Positions 40,804 through 49,036 of a stretch of DNA of 64,000 bases are shown here, piece by piece. Position 1 is the stretch's first letter; each line of letters opens with the position of its first letter. The notes under the pieces are model-generated. The model searched no databases, was not told where the DNA came from, and saw nothing but the letters and a program-made list of their open reading frames with translations. The position numbers and the translations under genes are program-made. Source of the stretch: Leptolinea sp. HRD-7 (GTDB lineage: Bacteria; Chloroflexota; Anaerolineae; Anaerolineales; Anaerolineaceae); assembly GCA_024363285.1 (NCBI GenBank), contig AP024710.1:310001-374000 (forward strand), written 5' to 3'.

Positions 40804-41933
40804 TGCGCGTTCTGGTACTTTGCCATGAATATCCCCCCATCGGTGGGGGCGGCGGACGGGTGGCTCAGGATATCTGCGCCGGTCTTGCCGCGCGCGGGCA
40901 TGACGTCCACATGGTGACCGCCGCCTTTGGAGATCTGCCCCGTGAAGAGACGCAAACCGGCGTGACCATCCACCGCCTGAATTCCGGCCGCAGGCAGGAA
41001 TTCCGTGCCGGGTTGGGCGCCATGTCCGGGTACCTGCTGGCCGGTCTGCCCTTCTGTCTGAAGTTGATGCGCGGGTGGAAGCCCGATGTGGTACACGTGC
41101 ATTTTGCCGTTCCGGCCGGTGTGCTGGGGCTGGCTTTGAAATGGCTGACCGGCGTGCCGTACGTGGTCACCGCGCATCTGGGTGACGTGCCCGGCGGCGT
41201 GCCGGAAAAGACCGGCAAATGGTTCAAGGTCATCTATCCGTTCACCCCTCCCATCTGGCGTGGAGCGGCGGCCGTGTGCGCGGTAAGCCGTTTCACCGCG
41301 CAGCTGGCAGAGACCGCCTACCCCGGTGTGACGCCCATCGTCATCCCCAATGGCGTCAATACCACCGCGTATGACCCCGGAACCATAATTGTAAATAACC
41401 CGCCGCGCATCGCCTTTGCCGGGCGGTTCGTGCCGCAGAAAAATCCGGCCGGTGTGCTGTACGCGCTGGAGATGGTCAAAGATCTGCCGTGGACCTGCGT
41501 AATGGCGGGTGACGGCGCTCTTAAACCCGAGGTGGAAGCATTGGCAGAAAAACTCGGCCTGAAAGATCGCATCACCTTCCCCGGCTGGTTGACGCCCGCC
41601 GAAGTACAGGAATGGTTTGCCAAAAGTGACATCCTTTTCCTCCCGTCGCTTTCCGAGGGGCTGCCCGTGGTGGGTGTGCAGGGCATGGCCATGGGGCTGG
41701 CACTGCTGCTCAGCCGCGCCGGCGGCAACCCGGACCTGGTCAACGTGCCCCGCAACGGTTATCTTTTTGAGCCGGATGATGCCGCCGGTTTTGCCGGTGT
41801 TTTGCGAACCTGGCTGACCAACCCGGACGAGTTGCTTGCCGCTCGCCGAGCCAGCCGTGTGATGGCCGAAACCTTTTCACTCGAGCACATCGTGGCAAAG
41901 TATGAGGAAGTGCTCACTAACGCCGCGAAGTAA
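40803..41933 (+). CDS. Glycosyltransferase family 4
   Basis: 376 residues. N-terminal HEYPPIGGGGGRVAQDICAG is a standard GT4 acceptor-side opening; the C-terminal donor domain has IPNGVNTTAYD, FAGRFVPQKNP, and LPSLSEGLPVVGVQGMAMGL with the catalytic E-x7-E-like acidic motif (SEGLP). Likely retaining glycosyltransferase in lipid-linked glycan assembly. Third gene of the GT39-GT2-GT4 operon. Confidence 0.92.
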   Translation: MRVLVLCHEYPPIGGGGGRVAQDICAGLAARGHDVHMVTAAFGDLPREETQTGVTIHRLNSGRRQEFRAGLGAMSGYLLAGLPFCLKLMRGWKPDVVHVHFAVPAGVLGLALKWLTGVPYVVTAHLGDVPGGVPEKTGKWFKVIYPFTPPIWRGAAAVCAVSRFTAQLAETAYPGVTPIVIPNGVNTTAYDPGTIIVNNPPRIAFAGRFVPQKNPAGVLYALEMVKDLPWTCVMAGDGALKPEVEALAEKLGLKDRITFPGWLTPAEVQEWFAKSDILFLPSLSEGLPVVGVQGMAMGLALLLSRAGGNPDLVNVPRNGYLFEPDDAAGFAGVLRTWLTNPDELLAARRASRVMAETFSLEHIVAKYEEVLTNAAK

Positions 41934-41948
41934 TTTTTTTGCTCTGCC

Positions 41949-42192
41949 CGCTCCTCTCCCCTCCGGGGCGAGGAATTTCGTTATGCTTTGCTCTCTCCTT
42001 TCCCCTTCGGGGAGAGGAATTTGTTTATGCTCCGCGCGCTCCTCTCCCCACCGGGGAGAGGCCGGGGTGAGGGGCGAACTCTTCCATTAGACTTGCCGGT
42101 CTGCCAGACGCATTTGCCCGTTCCAATCCACAGCCGGCCATAACCCGGCTTTTTCCCCTCACCTGACCTCTCCCCTTCGGGGCGAGGAATTT
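41949..42192. repeat. Four-unit intergenic repeat, last unit terminator-like
   Basis: Variants of CCTCTCCCCTTCGGGGCGAGG followed by AATTT occur at about 41952-41978, 41993-42022, 42041-42062 and 42168-42192. Each unit is itself a hairpin (CTCTCCCC / GGGGAGAG). The last is followed by a T-run and could terminate the GT operon. This sequence class is common between bacterial genes. No gene is seen in 41934-42293. Confidence 0.75.
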
Positions 42193-42293
42193 TTTTATTC
42201 TTTTATTCTTCGCTCTGGAAGTTATAATATTCCTACTACCTTCTTTAATCGCCTCAATAATTTGAACAAATAGATCATTACAGGAGGGAAAAT

Positions 42294-42992
42294 ATGGAAA
42301 CAAAGAAAAACACGCTTCCGGTCGATGCCATAATTAAGATGATCGTGTTCATCCTGATCATGCCGTTCATCACCATCCTCATCTCATGGAAATGGGACTG
42401 GTGGGAAGCCTGGGCATACGGCATCCTCAGTGTGGTCGGTTTTGTGGTCAGCCGCCGGCTGGCCGTACAGCGCAACCCTGACATTTTGCAGGAGCGTGCC
42501 AGTTACGGCAAACAGGAAGATACCCAACCGTGGGATAAAATCCTCTCACCGTTGGTGGCGTTGGGCGGCATATTTATTCTTATCGTTGCCGGGCTCGATA
42601 TGCTCTTCGCCTGGCCGCCGTCTTTCAGCCTGCCGGTAAAGGTCATTGCCCTATTGATCATCCTCGCCGGGTACTCGCTGGGTGCCTGGGCGTTGGTTGA
42701 GAACCGGTATTTCTCCGGTGTGGTGCGCCTGCAAAGTGACCGCGGTCACAGTGTGGTATCCAGCGGGCCGTACCGCCTGGTGCGTCACCCCGGGTATGCC
42801 GGCACGGTGATCACCTACCTGGCCATCCCCTTCCTGCTTGATTCTGTGTGGGCATTGATCCCTGCCGTGAGCCTGGTGGGGCTGCTCTTCTGGCGCACCG
42901 CGCTGGAAGACCGCTTCCTGCAGGAGAACCTTGCCGGGTATAAAGACTTTACAAAAAAGACACGTTTCTGCCTGATACCGGGCATCTGGTAA
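42294..42992 (+). CDS. Isoprenylcysteine carboxyl methyltransferase-like membrane protein
   Basis: 232 residues with five to six membrane helices and a good ribosome site (AGGAGG). The C-terminal signature SGPYRLVRHPGYAGT followed by RTALEDRFLQENLAGYKDF is the SAM-binding motif of the ICMT/PEMT family. Bacterial members methylate small molecules or isoprenoids; substrate unknown. Confidence 0.85.
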   Translation: METKKNTLPVDAIIKMIVFILIMPFITILISWKWDWWEAWAYGILSVVGFVVSRRLAVQRNPDILQERASYGKQEDTQPWDKILSPLVALGGIFILIVAGLDMLFAWPPSFSLPVKVIALLIILAGYSLGAWALVENRYFSGVVRLQSDRGHSVVSSGPYRLVRHPGYAGTVITYLAIPFLLDSVWALIPAVSLVGLLFWRTALEDRFLQENLAGYKDFTKKTRFCLIPGIW

Positions 42993-43051
42993 TATTTTTC
43001 CGCGGAAGTGGTGACGAACAAGGAGAAGTAAATTATAATAACGGTAATCAC

Positions 43052-43123
43052 GGGCCCGTAGCTCAGTGGCAGAGCGCGGGGCTCATAACCTCTTGGTCGA
43101 TGGTTCGAATCCATCCGGGCCCA
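43052..43123 (+). tRNA. tRNA with CAT anticodon (Met, or Ile2)
   Basis: 72 nt cloverleaf: acceptor GGGCCCG/CGGGCCC plus A73, D-arm GCTC-AGTGGCA-GAGC, anticodon loop CTCATAA, T-arm GATGG-TTCGAAT-CCATC. The CCA end is not encoded. The first anticodon-stem pair (C27/U43) does not match and one pair is G-U. Elongator Met is favoured over initiator because the acceptor begins with a G-C pair, but an Ile tRNA modified by TilS cannot be excluded by reading alone. Confidence 0.95.
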
Positions 43124-43154
43124 CTGATTATTGACAAAATACATCATCAAACAC

Positions 43155-43182
43155 AGCGCGCTCACGGTGGGGCGCTTTTTTG
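43155..43182 (+). terminator. Rho-independent terminator after tRNA(CAT)
   Basis: AGCGC (43155-43159) pairs with GCGCT (43172-43176), loop of 12 nt that can pair further (CC/GG), followed by six T residues. It lies 32 nt after the tRNA 3' end. Confidence 0.75.
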
Positions 43183-43262
43183 TTATACGGGCTATTGCAG
43201 ACATGACGCCCTGATTTCATACTGTATCCATACTCTATCATTACCGGCAGGAACACTTATAC

Positions 43263-43913
43263 ATGGACAATTCCCCATCCCGCGTTAGCCGTATGTGGAA
43301 AGCCGCCCTCTGGCTGGCCATATTTACCATTCTGTATAACATCGCCGAAGGGCTGGTTTCGGTCTATTTCGGCGCGCAGGACGAAACCCTCACCCTATTC
43401 GGCTTTGGTGTTGACTCGTTCATCGAAGTGATGTCGGGCATCGGGATACTGGCCATGGTACAGCGTATCCGCCGCAACCCTGAGACGCAGCGTTCGCGCT
43501 TCGAGCAGACAGCCCTGCGGGTGACCGGCACCGCGTTCTACCTGCTGGCCGCCGGCCTGGGTGTGACCGCCGTCTACAACCTGCTCACCGGCCACAAACC
43601 TGAATCGACAATTCCCGGCCTGATCATCTCGGTGATCTCCATCGCGATGATGTGGGCACTGGTGTACGCCAAACGCCGCGTGGGCCGCGCGCTGAATTCG
43701 TCACCCATACTGGCGGATGCCAACTGCACCATGGTGTGCATCTATATGTCGGTGGTGCTGCTGGTCTCGAGCCTGGTGTACCAGGTGACCGGGTTCGCGT
43801 GGGTGGATACACTGGGAGCGCTCGGGTTGATCTACTTTTCGGTCAACGAAGGGAAGGAAGCGTTCGAGAAGGCCGCGAATCTGTCAATGAATTGTTGCTG
43901 CGGGGAGGATTAG
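43263..43913 (+). CDS. Cation diffusion facilitator-like transporter, membrane domain only
   Basis: 216 residues, about six membrane helices. WLAIFTILYNIAEGLVSVYFG followed by LFGFGVDSFIEVMSG resembles the first two CDF helices (D in VDSFIE is one metal ligand), and ILADANCTMVCIYMS the fifth helix, where the usual HxxxD appears as DxNxT-type. The C-terminal cytosolic domain is missing and the end has CCCGED. Metal specificity unknown. Confidence 0.75.
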   Translation: MDNSPSRVSRMWKAALWLAIFTILYNIAEGLVSVYFGAQDETLTLFGFGVDSFIEVMSGIGILAMVQRIRRNPETQRSRFEQTALRVTGTAFYLLAAGLGVTAVYNLLTGHKPESTIPGLIISVISIAMMWALVYAKRRVGRALNSSPILADANCTMVCIYMSVVLLVSSLVYQVTGFAWVDTLGALGLIYFSVNEGKEAFEKAANLSMNCCCGED

Positions 43914-43917
43914 GGGG

Positions 43918-43944
43918 TAGGATGCGGTCGATTTTGACCGCATC
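43918..43944. repeat. REP-like palindrome 6 (variant)
   Basis: TAGGATGCGGTC (up to 43929) and GACCGCATC (43936-43944), with a 6-nt loop. Same GATGCG...CGCATC core as the RAYT-linked palindromes but with GGTC/GACC in place of GCTC/GAGC. Confidence 0.75.
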
Positions 43945-44094
43945 ATTTTTGCCCTTCCAGCCTCATCCTGACGTCCTCCCGCGCAGCCCATACCTTTGCG
44001 TTGACCAATCCTTATTTATTTGCAATCAAATCCCTCAAAATTCGTATTATTTTATATACATCGATTATCCAATTTCTCATGAGGGACGAACACC

Positions 44095-44535
44095 ATGGAT
44101 CAAATTACACAGGATTTTCTGCAGGCCAAACGCCTGGCTGTGGTCGGCGTATCGCGCACACCCGCGAAATTCTGCAACACCATCTACACTGAGCTCAAAG
44201 CCCGCGGATTTGACGTGTACGGCGTCAACCCGCAAATGGACACCATCGCCGGTGACAAATGCTACGCCAGCCTGACCGAACTGGCCGGCAAGGTGGATGG
44301 CGCCGTCATCTGCGTGGCGCCGCAAAAAGCCGCTGAGGTCATCCGCGAGGCGGCCGCCGCCGGTATTACAAAGATATGGCTGCAGCAGGGGGCGCAATCA
44401 CTGGAGACGGCGAAAGCGGCGCGCGAAGCCGGCGTCACCCCGGTGGAGGGCAAGTGCATCCTCATGTATGCCGGCAAGGTGACCTCCTTCCACGCGTTCC
44501 ACAAATTCTTCGCCACCCTTCTGGGGCAATACTGA
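44095..44535 (+). CDS. CoA-binding protein (YccU/CoA_binding domain)
   Basis: 146 residues, Rossmann-like. KRLAVVGVSRTPAKF near 12, GVNPQMDTIAG near 43, VICVAPQKAAEVI near 71 and KIWLQQGAQS near 95 are diagnostic of small CoA-binding proteins. Probably a regulatory or acyl-CoA ligase-related subunit acting alone. The ATG follows a stretch of AT-rich sequence and precedes a flavodoxin gene by 20 nt. Confidence 0.88.
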   Translation: MDQITQDFLQAKRLAVVGVSRTPAKFCNTIYTELKARGFDVYGVNPQMDTIAGDKCYASLTELAGKVDGAVICVAPQKAAEVIREAAAAGITKIWLQQGAQSLETAKAAREAGVTPVEGKCILMYAGKVTSFHAFHKFFATLLGQY

Positions 44536-44555
44536 GGCGGGTTCTGAAGTAAACC

Positions 44556-45134
44556 ATGAGCAAAATTCTAGTCGCGTATTCAACGAACTCGGGGTCAACC
44601 GCCGAGGTGGCGCAGGCTGTGGCGGCTGAACTGAGCCAGGCCGGCCATGCGGTTGACGTCAAACCGATGAACGACGTGGCCGCCATAAACGGCTACGATG
44701 GCGTGGTGCTGGGCGCGCCGATGATCTTCGGCTGGCACGATCAGGCGCGCCGGTTTGTGAAGAAACACCGGGCGGAACTCGCTGCCGTAAAAACCGCGTA
44801 TTTTGCCTGCGCCATGCGCCTCACCCGCGTGGAGCGCGAAGCCCTGCCGCCGGTCAACCTGACGCTGGATGAAAACCTGGTCAAAGACCAGGCAAAGCCG
44901 GGGTCCTTGAACCTCAAAGAGCGCTTCACCACCATCGGGTATTACCTCAAGTCAATGCTGCCTTCAGACGCGCAGCCGGTCAGCGTGGCGTTCTTTAACG
45001 GCAAACTCGAGATGTTCCGGCTGAAATGGTGGCAGGCGGCCTTCGTCATGGTGGTGGTCAATGCCACCCCTGGCGATTACCGCGATTTTGACCTGATCAA
45101 ATCGTGGGGAAGGTCACTGAGCCAGCTATTATAG
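44556..45134 (+). CDS. Flavodoxin-domain protein (HemG-like)
   Basis: 192 residues. ILVAYSTNSGSTAEVAQAVA binds the FMN phosphate; VVLGAPMIFGWHDQARRFVKKH is the 50s-loop region; a long-chain insertion follows. It resembles flavodoxin-like quinone-linked dehydrogenases of the HemG type more than electron-carrier flavodoxins, because of the ARRFVKKHR segment. No haem genes adjacent, so role open. Confidence 0.78.
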   Translation: MSKILVAYSTNSGSTAEVAQAVAAELSQAGHAVDVKPMNDVAAINGYDGVVLGAPMIFGWHDQARRFVKKHRAELAAVKTAYFACAMRLTRVEREALPPVNLTLDENLVKDQAKPGSLNLKERFTTIGYYLKSMLPSDAQPVSVAFFNGKLEMFRLKWWQAAFVMVVVNATPGDYRDFDLIKSWGRSLSQLL

Positions 45135-45141
45135 AAACGGC

Positions 45142-45180
45142 AGGATGCGGTCACCCGGGAAAACATGGGTGGCCGCATCG
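45142..45180. repeat. REP-like palindrome 7 (variant with extended loop)
   Basis: GATGCGG (45144-45150) and CCGCATC (45173-45179) enclose an inner CACCC/GGGTG stem. Followed by GCTTTTATG. It ends the CoA-binding/flavodoxin group and may also act as a transcription terminator. Confidence 0.6.
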
Positions 45181-45183
45181 CTT

Positions 45184-45561
45184 TTATGACTTCAGCCATT
45201 TGACGGCTTCATCCCGATTAAGGAATATACTGAACGTCTGGCTGTTGTTCTTCATCATTGTTTCAAAGAAATATGAATCAGAATCGACCCTGTCGATCAG
45301 ATACGCCCGTTTCAATTTGAAGATATTCACGCCATACTTTTCGAATTCTTCCTTCAATTTATTGGGTGTGTCATAAATTTGCGTGGTTGAAAGGGCGATC
45401 TTCGCCTTACGCCAGTCCAGTAAAATATGGTGACAGTTCTTCTCATTAATTACCTTTGAAATCGCCGGTACCATCTTTTCCATCACTTGCCAGTTGAAAT
45501 CCTTTAGCAGGGTGGATTCAATAATTGCGTCATCATCAAGATAGGTAATAACAAAGCACAT
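45184..45561 (-). CDS. SpoIIAA/STAS-like protein 1
   Basis: 125 residues, no signal peptide. Predicted alternating strands and helices: hydrophobic strand ITYLDDDAIIES, then HHILLDWRKAKI near 44, KLKRAYLIDRVDSDSYFFETM and FSIFLNRDEAVKWLK at the end, the latter very typical of SpoIIAA-like (STAS fold) proteins. It shares length and C-terminal F-x-D/N-x-x-x-A-x-KW pattern with the protein at 57726-58133. Role unknown. Confidence 0.65.
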   Translation of the reverse strand: MCFVITYLDDDAIIESTLLKDFNWQVMEKMVPAISKVINEKNCHHILLDWRKAKIALSTTQIYDTPNKLKEEFEKYGVNIFKLKRAYLIDRVDSDSYFFETMMKNNSQTFSIFLNRDEAVKWLKS

Positions 45562-45688
45562 GGGTCCCTCCTGAATTTATTATTCGAAATATTGAATGTA
45601 GATTTAAGTAGAATTTTTCCCTTATATTGAAAACAATCATCACACCATTTCCTGACCCGCCCGGTATCATCATATAACTTTATCCGGT

Positions 45689-45716
45689 TTGACTTTTTCA
45701 AACCGCCCGCTATAAT
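45689..45716 (+). promoter_or_regulatory. Sigma-70-type promoter
   Basis: TTGACT at 45689-45694 and TATAAT at 45711-45716, 16 bp apart, upstream of the secreted Thr-rich protein gene that begins at 45787. Confidence 0.7.
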
Positions 45717-45786
45717 AAATCAGATAGATTTATCGGATTTATCCTCAAGATTTTCCCGGCATAGATAGCAATTTTCAAGGGGCGCC

Positions 45787-46440
45787 ATGAATTCAATAAT
45801 CACGAGGAGTTTCATCAGTTTTTTTGCCATTTTTTTTGCGCAGGCTCTCTGTTGTGAAGGAATTATGATAGATCCGTCCGGGTCTGCCACTGAAATCCCG
45901 TGGCCCACCTTTACATTGCAACCAACAACTACGGCAACACTGGAGGATAAGAAAATCCAAAAGTCAGAGCCCTCAACCCCTACCCTGACACAGACAGAAA
46001 CCATTACAGCAACGGCCTCTGCAACCAAAACAGCCACATCAACCACTACGGCCACCGCAACAACCACAACGACCGCGAAACCACCCTGCCTGATCCCCCT
46101 CACCCCACCCGAAGGCACCGGTTTTGATGCGTTTGGAAAGATCAGCTTCTCGTGGACCTCGAATATTGAAGCTGCTTCGTACGTGGTAGCCGTCACCGCG
46201 CCCAATGGAACTGTGATGACTTTCCCATCTAAATCAAATGAGTACTCGCGCTGGATCGAATCATTCGCCTGGGGCGGAGAATTCAGCTGGCAAGTGCTGG
46301 CACTGGATGCCGAAGGGAATGTGCTGTGCAGATCGGTACCAGTGACCTTCAAGAAACCGGTAACTGAACCATCTCTGACCGCCGTACCTCAAGGGAGGGA
46401 TCCAGAAAAGAGTAAATGTATTGGAACACTCTGCTCGTAG
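45787..46440 (+). CDS. Secreted protein with Thr-rich linker and a beta domain
   Basis: 217 residues. An N-terminal signal (residues 4-22, ending in a CCEG context that might be a lipoprotein site), then a Pro/Ser/Thr linker of about 60 residues made largely of TATxT repeats, then a small beta-rich domain (TPPEGTGFDAFGKISFSWT, ASYVVAVTAPNGT, WQVLALDAEGNV) like fibronectin-type III domains. Such linkers are frequent in Anaerolineae surface proteins. Possibly anchored or secreted; function unknown. Confidence 0.7.
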   Translation: MNSIITRSFISFFAIFFAQALCCEGIMIDPSGSATEIPWPTFTLQPTTTATLEDKKIQKSEPSTPTLTQTETITATASATKTATSTTTATATTTTTAKPPCLIPLTPPEGTGFDAFGKISFSWTSNIEAASYVVAVTAPNGTVMTFPSKSNEYSRWIESFAWGGEFSWQVLALDAEGNVLCRSVPVTFKKPVTEPSLTAVPQGRDPEKSKCIGTLCS

Positions 46441-46576
46441 ACCAGGCACAGGCTTGATTCAGGACAACACAGCAGATAGCTTAACAAGGAGTGTGGTCCT
46501 GTTGATTTCCGCCCGTACATTGGAATAAAATCGCCGGGGTTTTTATCCACCCGGAAGCTCATGGACTTCTTCACCC

Positions 46577-47542
46577 ATGAAAGAAGAAGACAAAATCGCC
46601 CCAAACCGCCGGAAAACCCTTTGGATTTTGGCGGGTTTCCTCATCATGGTAACTGCCCTGGCAACCGTGTATTTACCGGGTCAACTTAATGTCCATTCAT
46701 TTCCCACTATTCCGGTTCCCACAACAGACCGGGTCGTTCTGGACAATCAATTTTTAAAGGCGCTCGATGATGCTAAAAGTGGTGACTTGAAAAATGCCCG
46801 CACGCGGTTGGAGTACATCCTGTCACTGAGTACGGAGTACCCGGGGGCAGGTGTCGCCCTGACCAATATTCGCGCCACACTCGATGCCGCCGCGGCAGAA
46901 GAAACCAGTTCCAGAATAATCTCCACCTTGGCTCCTGTTCAGGAGATTGTCCCTCGAAGCATGATGGCAGTCACCGCACCACAATTAACCACAAATACTC
47001 CAGCCAGTCCACAAATTTCTACGCAAGAAGAATTGATCACATCCAGAGTAACCGCGACACCGCAGAATTTTGATCTTCAAAACGATGATGAGATCACAGA
47101 ATTTGTCCGGAAAAGCCATCCTGGTATGTGCCCCGCCATCAATCTAGTGGAAAACCCCGAACCAGATTTCATGCCACCCCCTCCTGCGGTTACAGTCAGT
47201 GAGGTAGCGGCTTTCCCCGATACCAGGTCATTTGATGTCAGTGAAATGGCTGATAACAGTGACGGCACTCTGCGTGCAGTCATCGCCTGCGAAGGGGAAC
47301 GTTGTGTTGATAACATCTATGTCAAAAATCAGAAGACAGGAAAAGTCTATATTGTCAATTTTGGCGCTGAGCAAGGCCGCCCGTTACAATGGCTGGTCTG
47401 GTTAAACCGCGATACCTTCCTGATAATCCAATCCTTAAGCCCGCATACCGGGTTGGTAGCGGCTATCGATTTCACCCAACGGAAATTCGTTCATTACGGT
47501 ATGGGTTTTGAATGTATGACCGATCAGACGGAAGCGCCCTGA
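46577..47542 (+). CDS. Single-pass membrane protein with helical repeat and extracytoplasmic domain
   Basis: 321 residues. One membrane segment near residues 12-31 (LWILAGFLIMVTALATVYLP), a TPR-like helical segment (FLKALDDAKSGDLKNARTRLE), a Thr/Ser/Pro-rich middle, and a C-terminal domain with CPAINLVENPEP and paired cysteines in IACEGERCVDNIYV. No family recognised. It follows the Thr-rich secreted protein, and both could be surface proteins. Confidence 0.6.
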   Translation: MKEEDKIAPNRRKTLWILAGFLIMVTALATVYLPGQLNVHSFPTIPVPTTDRVVLDNQFLKALDDAKSGDLKNARTRLEYILSLSTEYPGAGVALTNIRATLDAAAAEETSSRIISTLAPVQEIVPRSMMAVTAPQLTTNTPASPQISTQEELITSRVTATPQNFDLQNDDEITEFVRKSHPGMCPAINLVENPEPDFMPPPPAVTVSEVAAFPDTRSFDVSEMADNSDGTLRAVIACEGERCVDNIYVKNQKTGKVYIVNFGAEQGRPLQWLVWLNRDTFLIIQSLSPHTGLVAAIDFTQRKFVHYGMGFECMTDQTEAP

Positions 47543-47570
47543 TTTTTTGGGTATTTTTTCTGTTGATAAC

Positions 47571-48128
47571 CTATACGTATGTTTCGGCGATCCCCCGCAT
47601 CAACGTATCCACCGCGGTTGAAAGCCCCTTCTCCGCAGAAGCCCGGTCTTTCAATCCATTACCAAGCTGCAGCGTACCATAGCCGTGCAGGAACCCCGTC
47701 AGCAGATCGATGACCGCGCCGCTATCGGCTTCCTTCACCCCGCAAGAAAGCATGACCTTCTCCAACAGCGACCGGTATTCTCCGAAGATCTCCGCCGTTT
47801 CGGCATCGCCGTGCCACTGCGCCCACTGGATGACCTCATACACACCCGGGTGCGCGAGCAGGTAGTCAAAATACGCCAGGCTCACAGCCTGAACCGCCGC
47901 CTCACCTGCCGTGCCAATGGCTGCCTGGGTCATCCGCGCGTTCATCTCGCGCATTCCACGGTGGGCAATATCGCGCAGCAGGTCGTCGAGGCTGCCAATG
48001 TGGTTATACAGTGACGGCGTGCGGATGTTCAACTCTTCCGCCACCATTTTCAGGGTCACATAATCCAGCCCGTGTTTATCGGCGATCTCAGAAGCGGCCG
48101 TGATCACATCGTTTTTTGTCAATCGCAT
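47571..48128 (-). CDS. TetR-family transcriptional repressor (WHG-domain type)
   Basis: 185 residues, AAGGA 5 nt before the ATG. N-terminal helix-turn-helix: TKNDVITAASEIADKHGLDYVTLKMVAEELNIRTPSLYNHIGSLDDL has the TetR pattern (DNA helix TPSLYNH). The C-terminal part resembles the TetR WHG domain. The gene faces an alpha/beta hydrolase gene across two short palindromes, which suggests control of both. Confidence 0.92.
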   Translation of the reverse strand: MRLTKNDVITAASEIADKHGLDYVTLKMVAEELNIRTPSLYNHIGSLDDLLRDIAHRGMREMNARMTQAAIGTAGEAAVQAVSLAYFDYLLAHPGVYEVIQWAQWHGDAETAEIFGEYRSLLEKVMLSCGVKEADSGAVIDLLTGFLHGYGTLQLGNGLKDRASAEKGLSTAVDTLMRGIAETYV

Positions 48129-48166
48129 GGTTATCCTTATTTGTCCCAGGGGATATAACTAACACT

Positions 48167-48242
48167 ATTAATTTAATTAATAATCCAATTATCTTTACTT
48201 GACAAGCCGGGATGGCGAGGATATAATACTAATATCATTAGT
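48167..48242 (+). promoter_or_regulatory. TetR operators with consensus promoter of the hydrolase gene
   Basis: Promoter: TTGACA 48199-48204, 17-bp spacer, TATAAT 48222-48227. Operator candidate 1: ACTAAT-ATC-ATTAGT at 48228-48242, perfect, sitting on the start site. Operator candidate 2: ATTAAT-TTA-ATTAAT at 48167-48181, with the same 6-3-6 layout, nearer the repressor's own gene. Repression of the hydrolase by blocking initiation follows. Confidence 0.85.
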
Positions 48243-48275
48243 TTATTTACTATTTATATTATTAAAGGAATAACC

Positions 48276-48971
48276 ATGGAAACAAAGGCTTTATCCATCA
48301 ACGGGATCCCTGCCATTCTGTGGGGTGACCAATCCCGCAAGCTCTACCTGTATGTGCACGGCATGGGCGGCCGTAAAGAAGAAGCGGAGACGTTCGCCGC
48401 CCTGGCAGTGAGCCGCGGCTGGCAGGTTTTAAGCGTTGACCTGCCGGAGCACGGAGATCGAAAAAATGAAAGCGGCACATTCAACCCGTGGCATGCCGTG
48501 CCCGAACTGCGCCAGGTGATGGAGTACGCGTCCGCCGGTCGCGATTGCATCGCCCTGTTCGCCAACAGCATTGGCGCCTGGTTCAGCCTGCTGGCGTTCG
48601 CGTCCAGCCCATTGGACCACTGCCTCTTCGTCTCCCCCATTCTGAATATGGAAACATTGATCGGTAACCTGATGCGGTATGCCGGCGTGACCGAAGAGCG
48701 CCTGGAACGCGAGAAGGTCATCCCGATCGAATTCGGCCAGCCCCTATCATGGGAGTATCTCACCTATGTGCGCGCGAATCCCATCACCGTGTGGGATAAA
48801 CCAACAAATATCCTCTACGGGGGGCAGGACAATCTGACAGATCGCCCGACGGTGGAAGGGTTTATCAGCCGTTTCGGGTGCGAACTGAAAGTGATGGAAA
48901 ACGGAGAGCACTGGTTCCACACACCAGAACAGTTGGATGTGTTGAATGAATGGATAATGGAAGCGCTTTAG
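48276..48971 (+). CDS. Alpha/beta hydrolase controlled by the TetR repressor
   Basis: 231 residues, AAAGGA before the ATG. GMGGRKEEAETFAALA near the oxyanion region, SVDLPEHGDRKN, the nucleophile elbow AN-SIG-A (LFANSIGAWFSL, S about 92), GGQDNLTDRP for the acid and GEHWFHTPEQ for the histidine. The elbow is NSIGA, a variation of GxSxG. Substrate unknown; the repressor next to it should bind a related ligand. Confidence 0.85.
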   Translation: METKALSINGIPAILWGDQSRKLYLYVHGMGGRKEEAETFAALAVSRGWQVLSVDLPEHGDRKNESGTFNPWHAVPELRQVMEYASAGRDCIALFANSIGAWFSLLAFASSPLDHCLFVSPILNMETLIGNLMRYAGVTEERLEREKVIPIEFGQPLSWEYLTYVRANPITVWDKPTNILYGGQDNLTDRPTVEGFISRFGCELKVMENGEHWFHTPEQLDVLNEWIMEAL

Positions 48972-49036
48972 CAGGTTCACCATAGGCTCCTGAAAATTTG
49001 TATAATCAGAAGGTCATTATTCTTTTCAACTCCGTA

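Noticed and set aside
41949-42192. Possible CRISPR array because of regularly repeated blocks
   Set aside because: Repeats are imperfect, spacing is irregular, each repeat is a simple hairpin and there are no cas genes.
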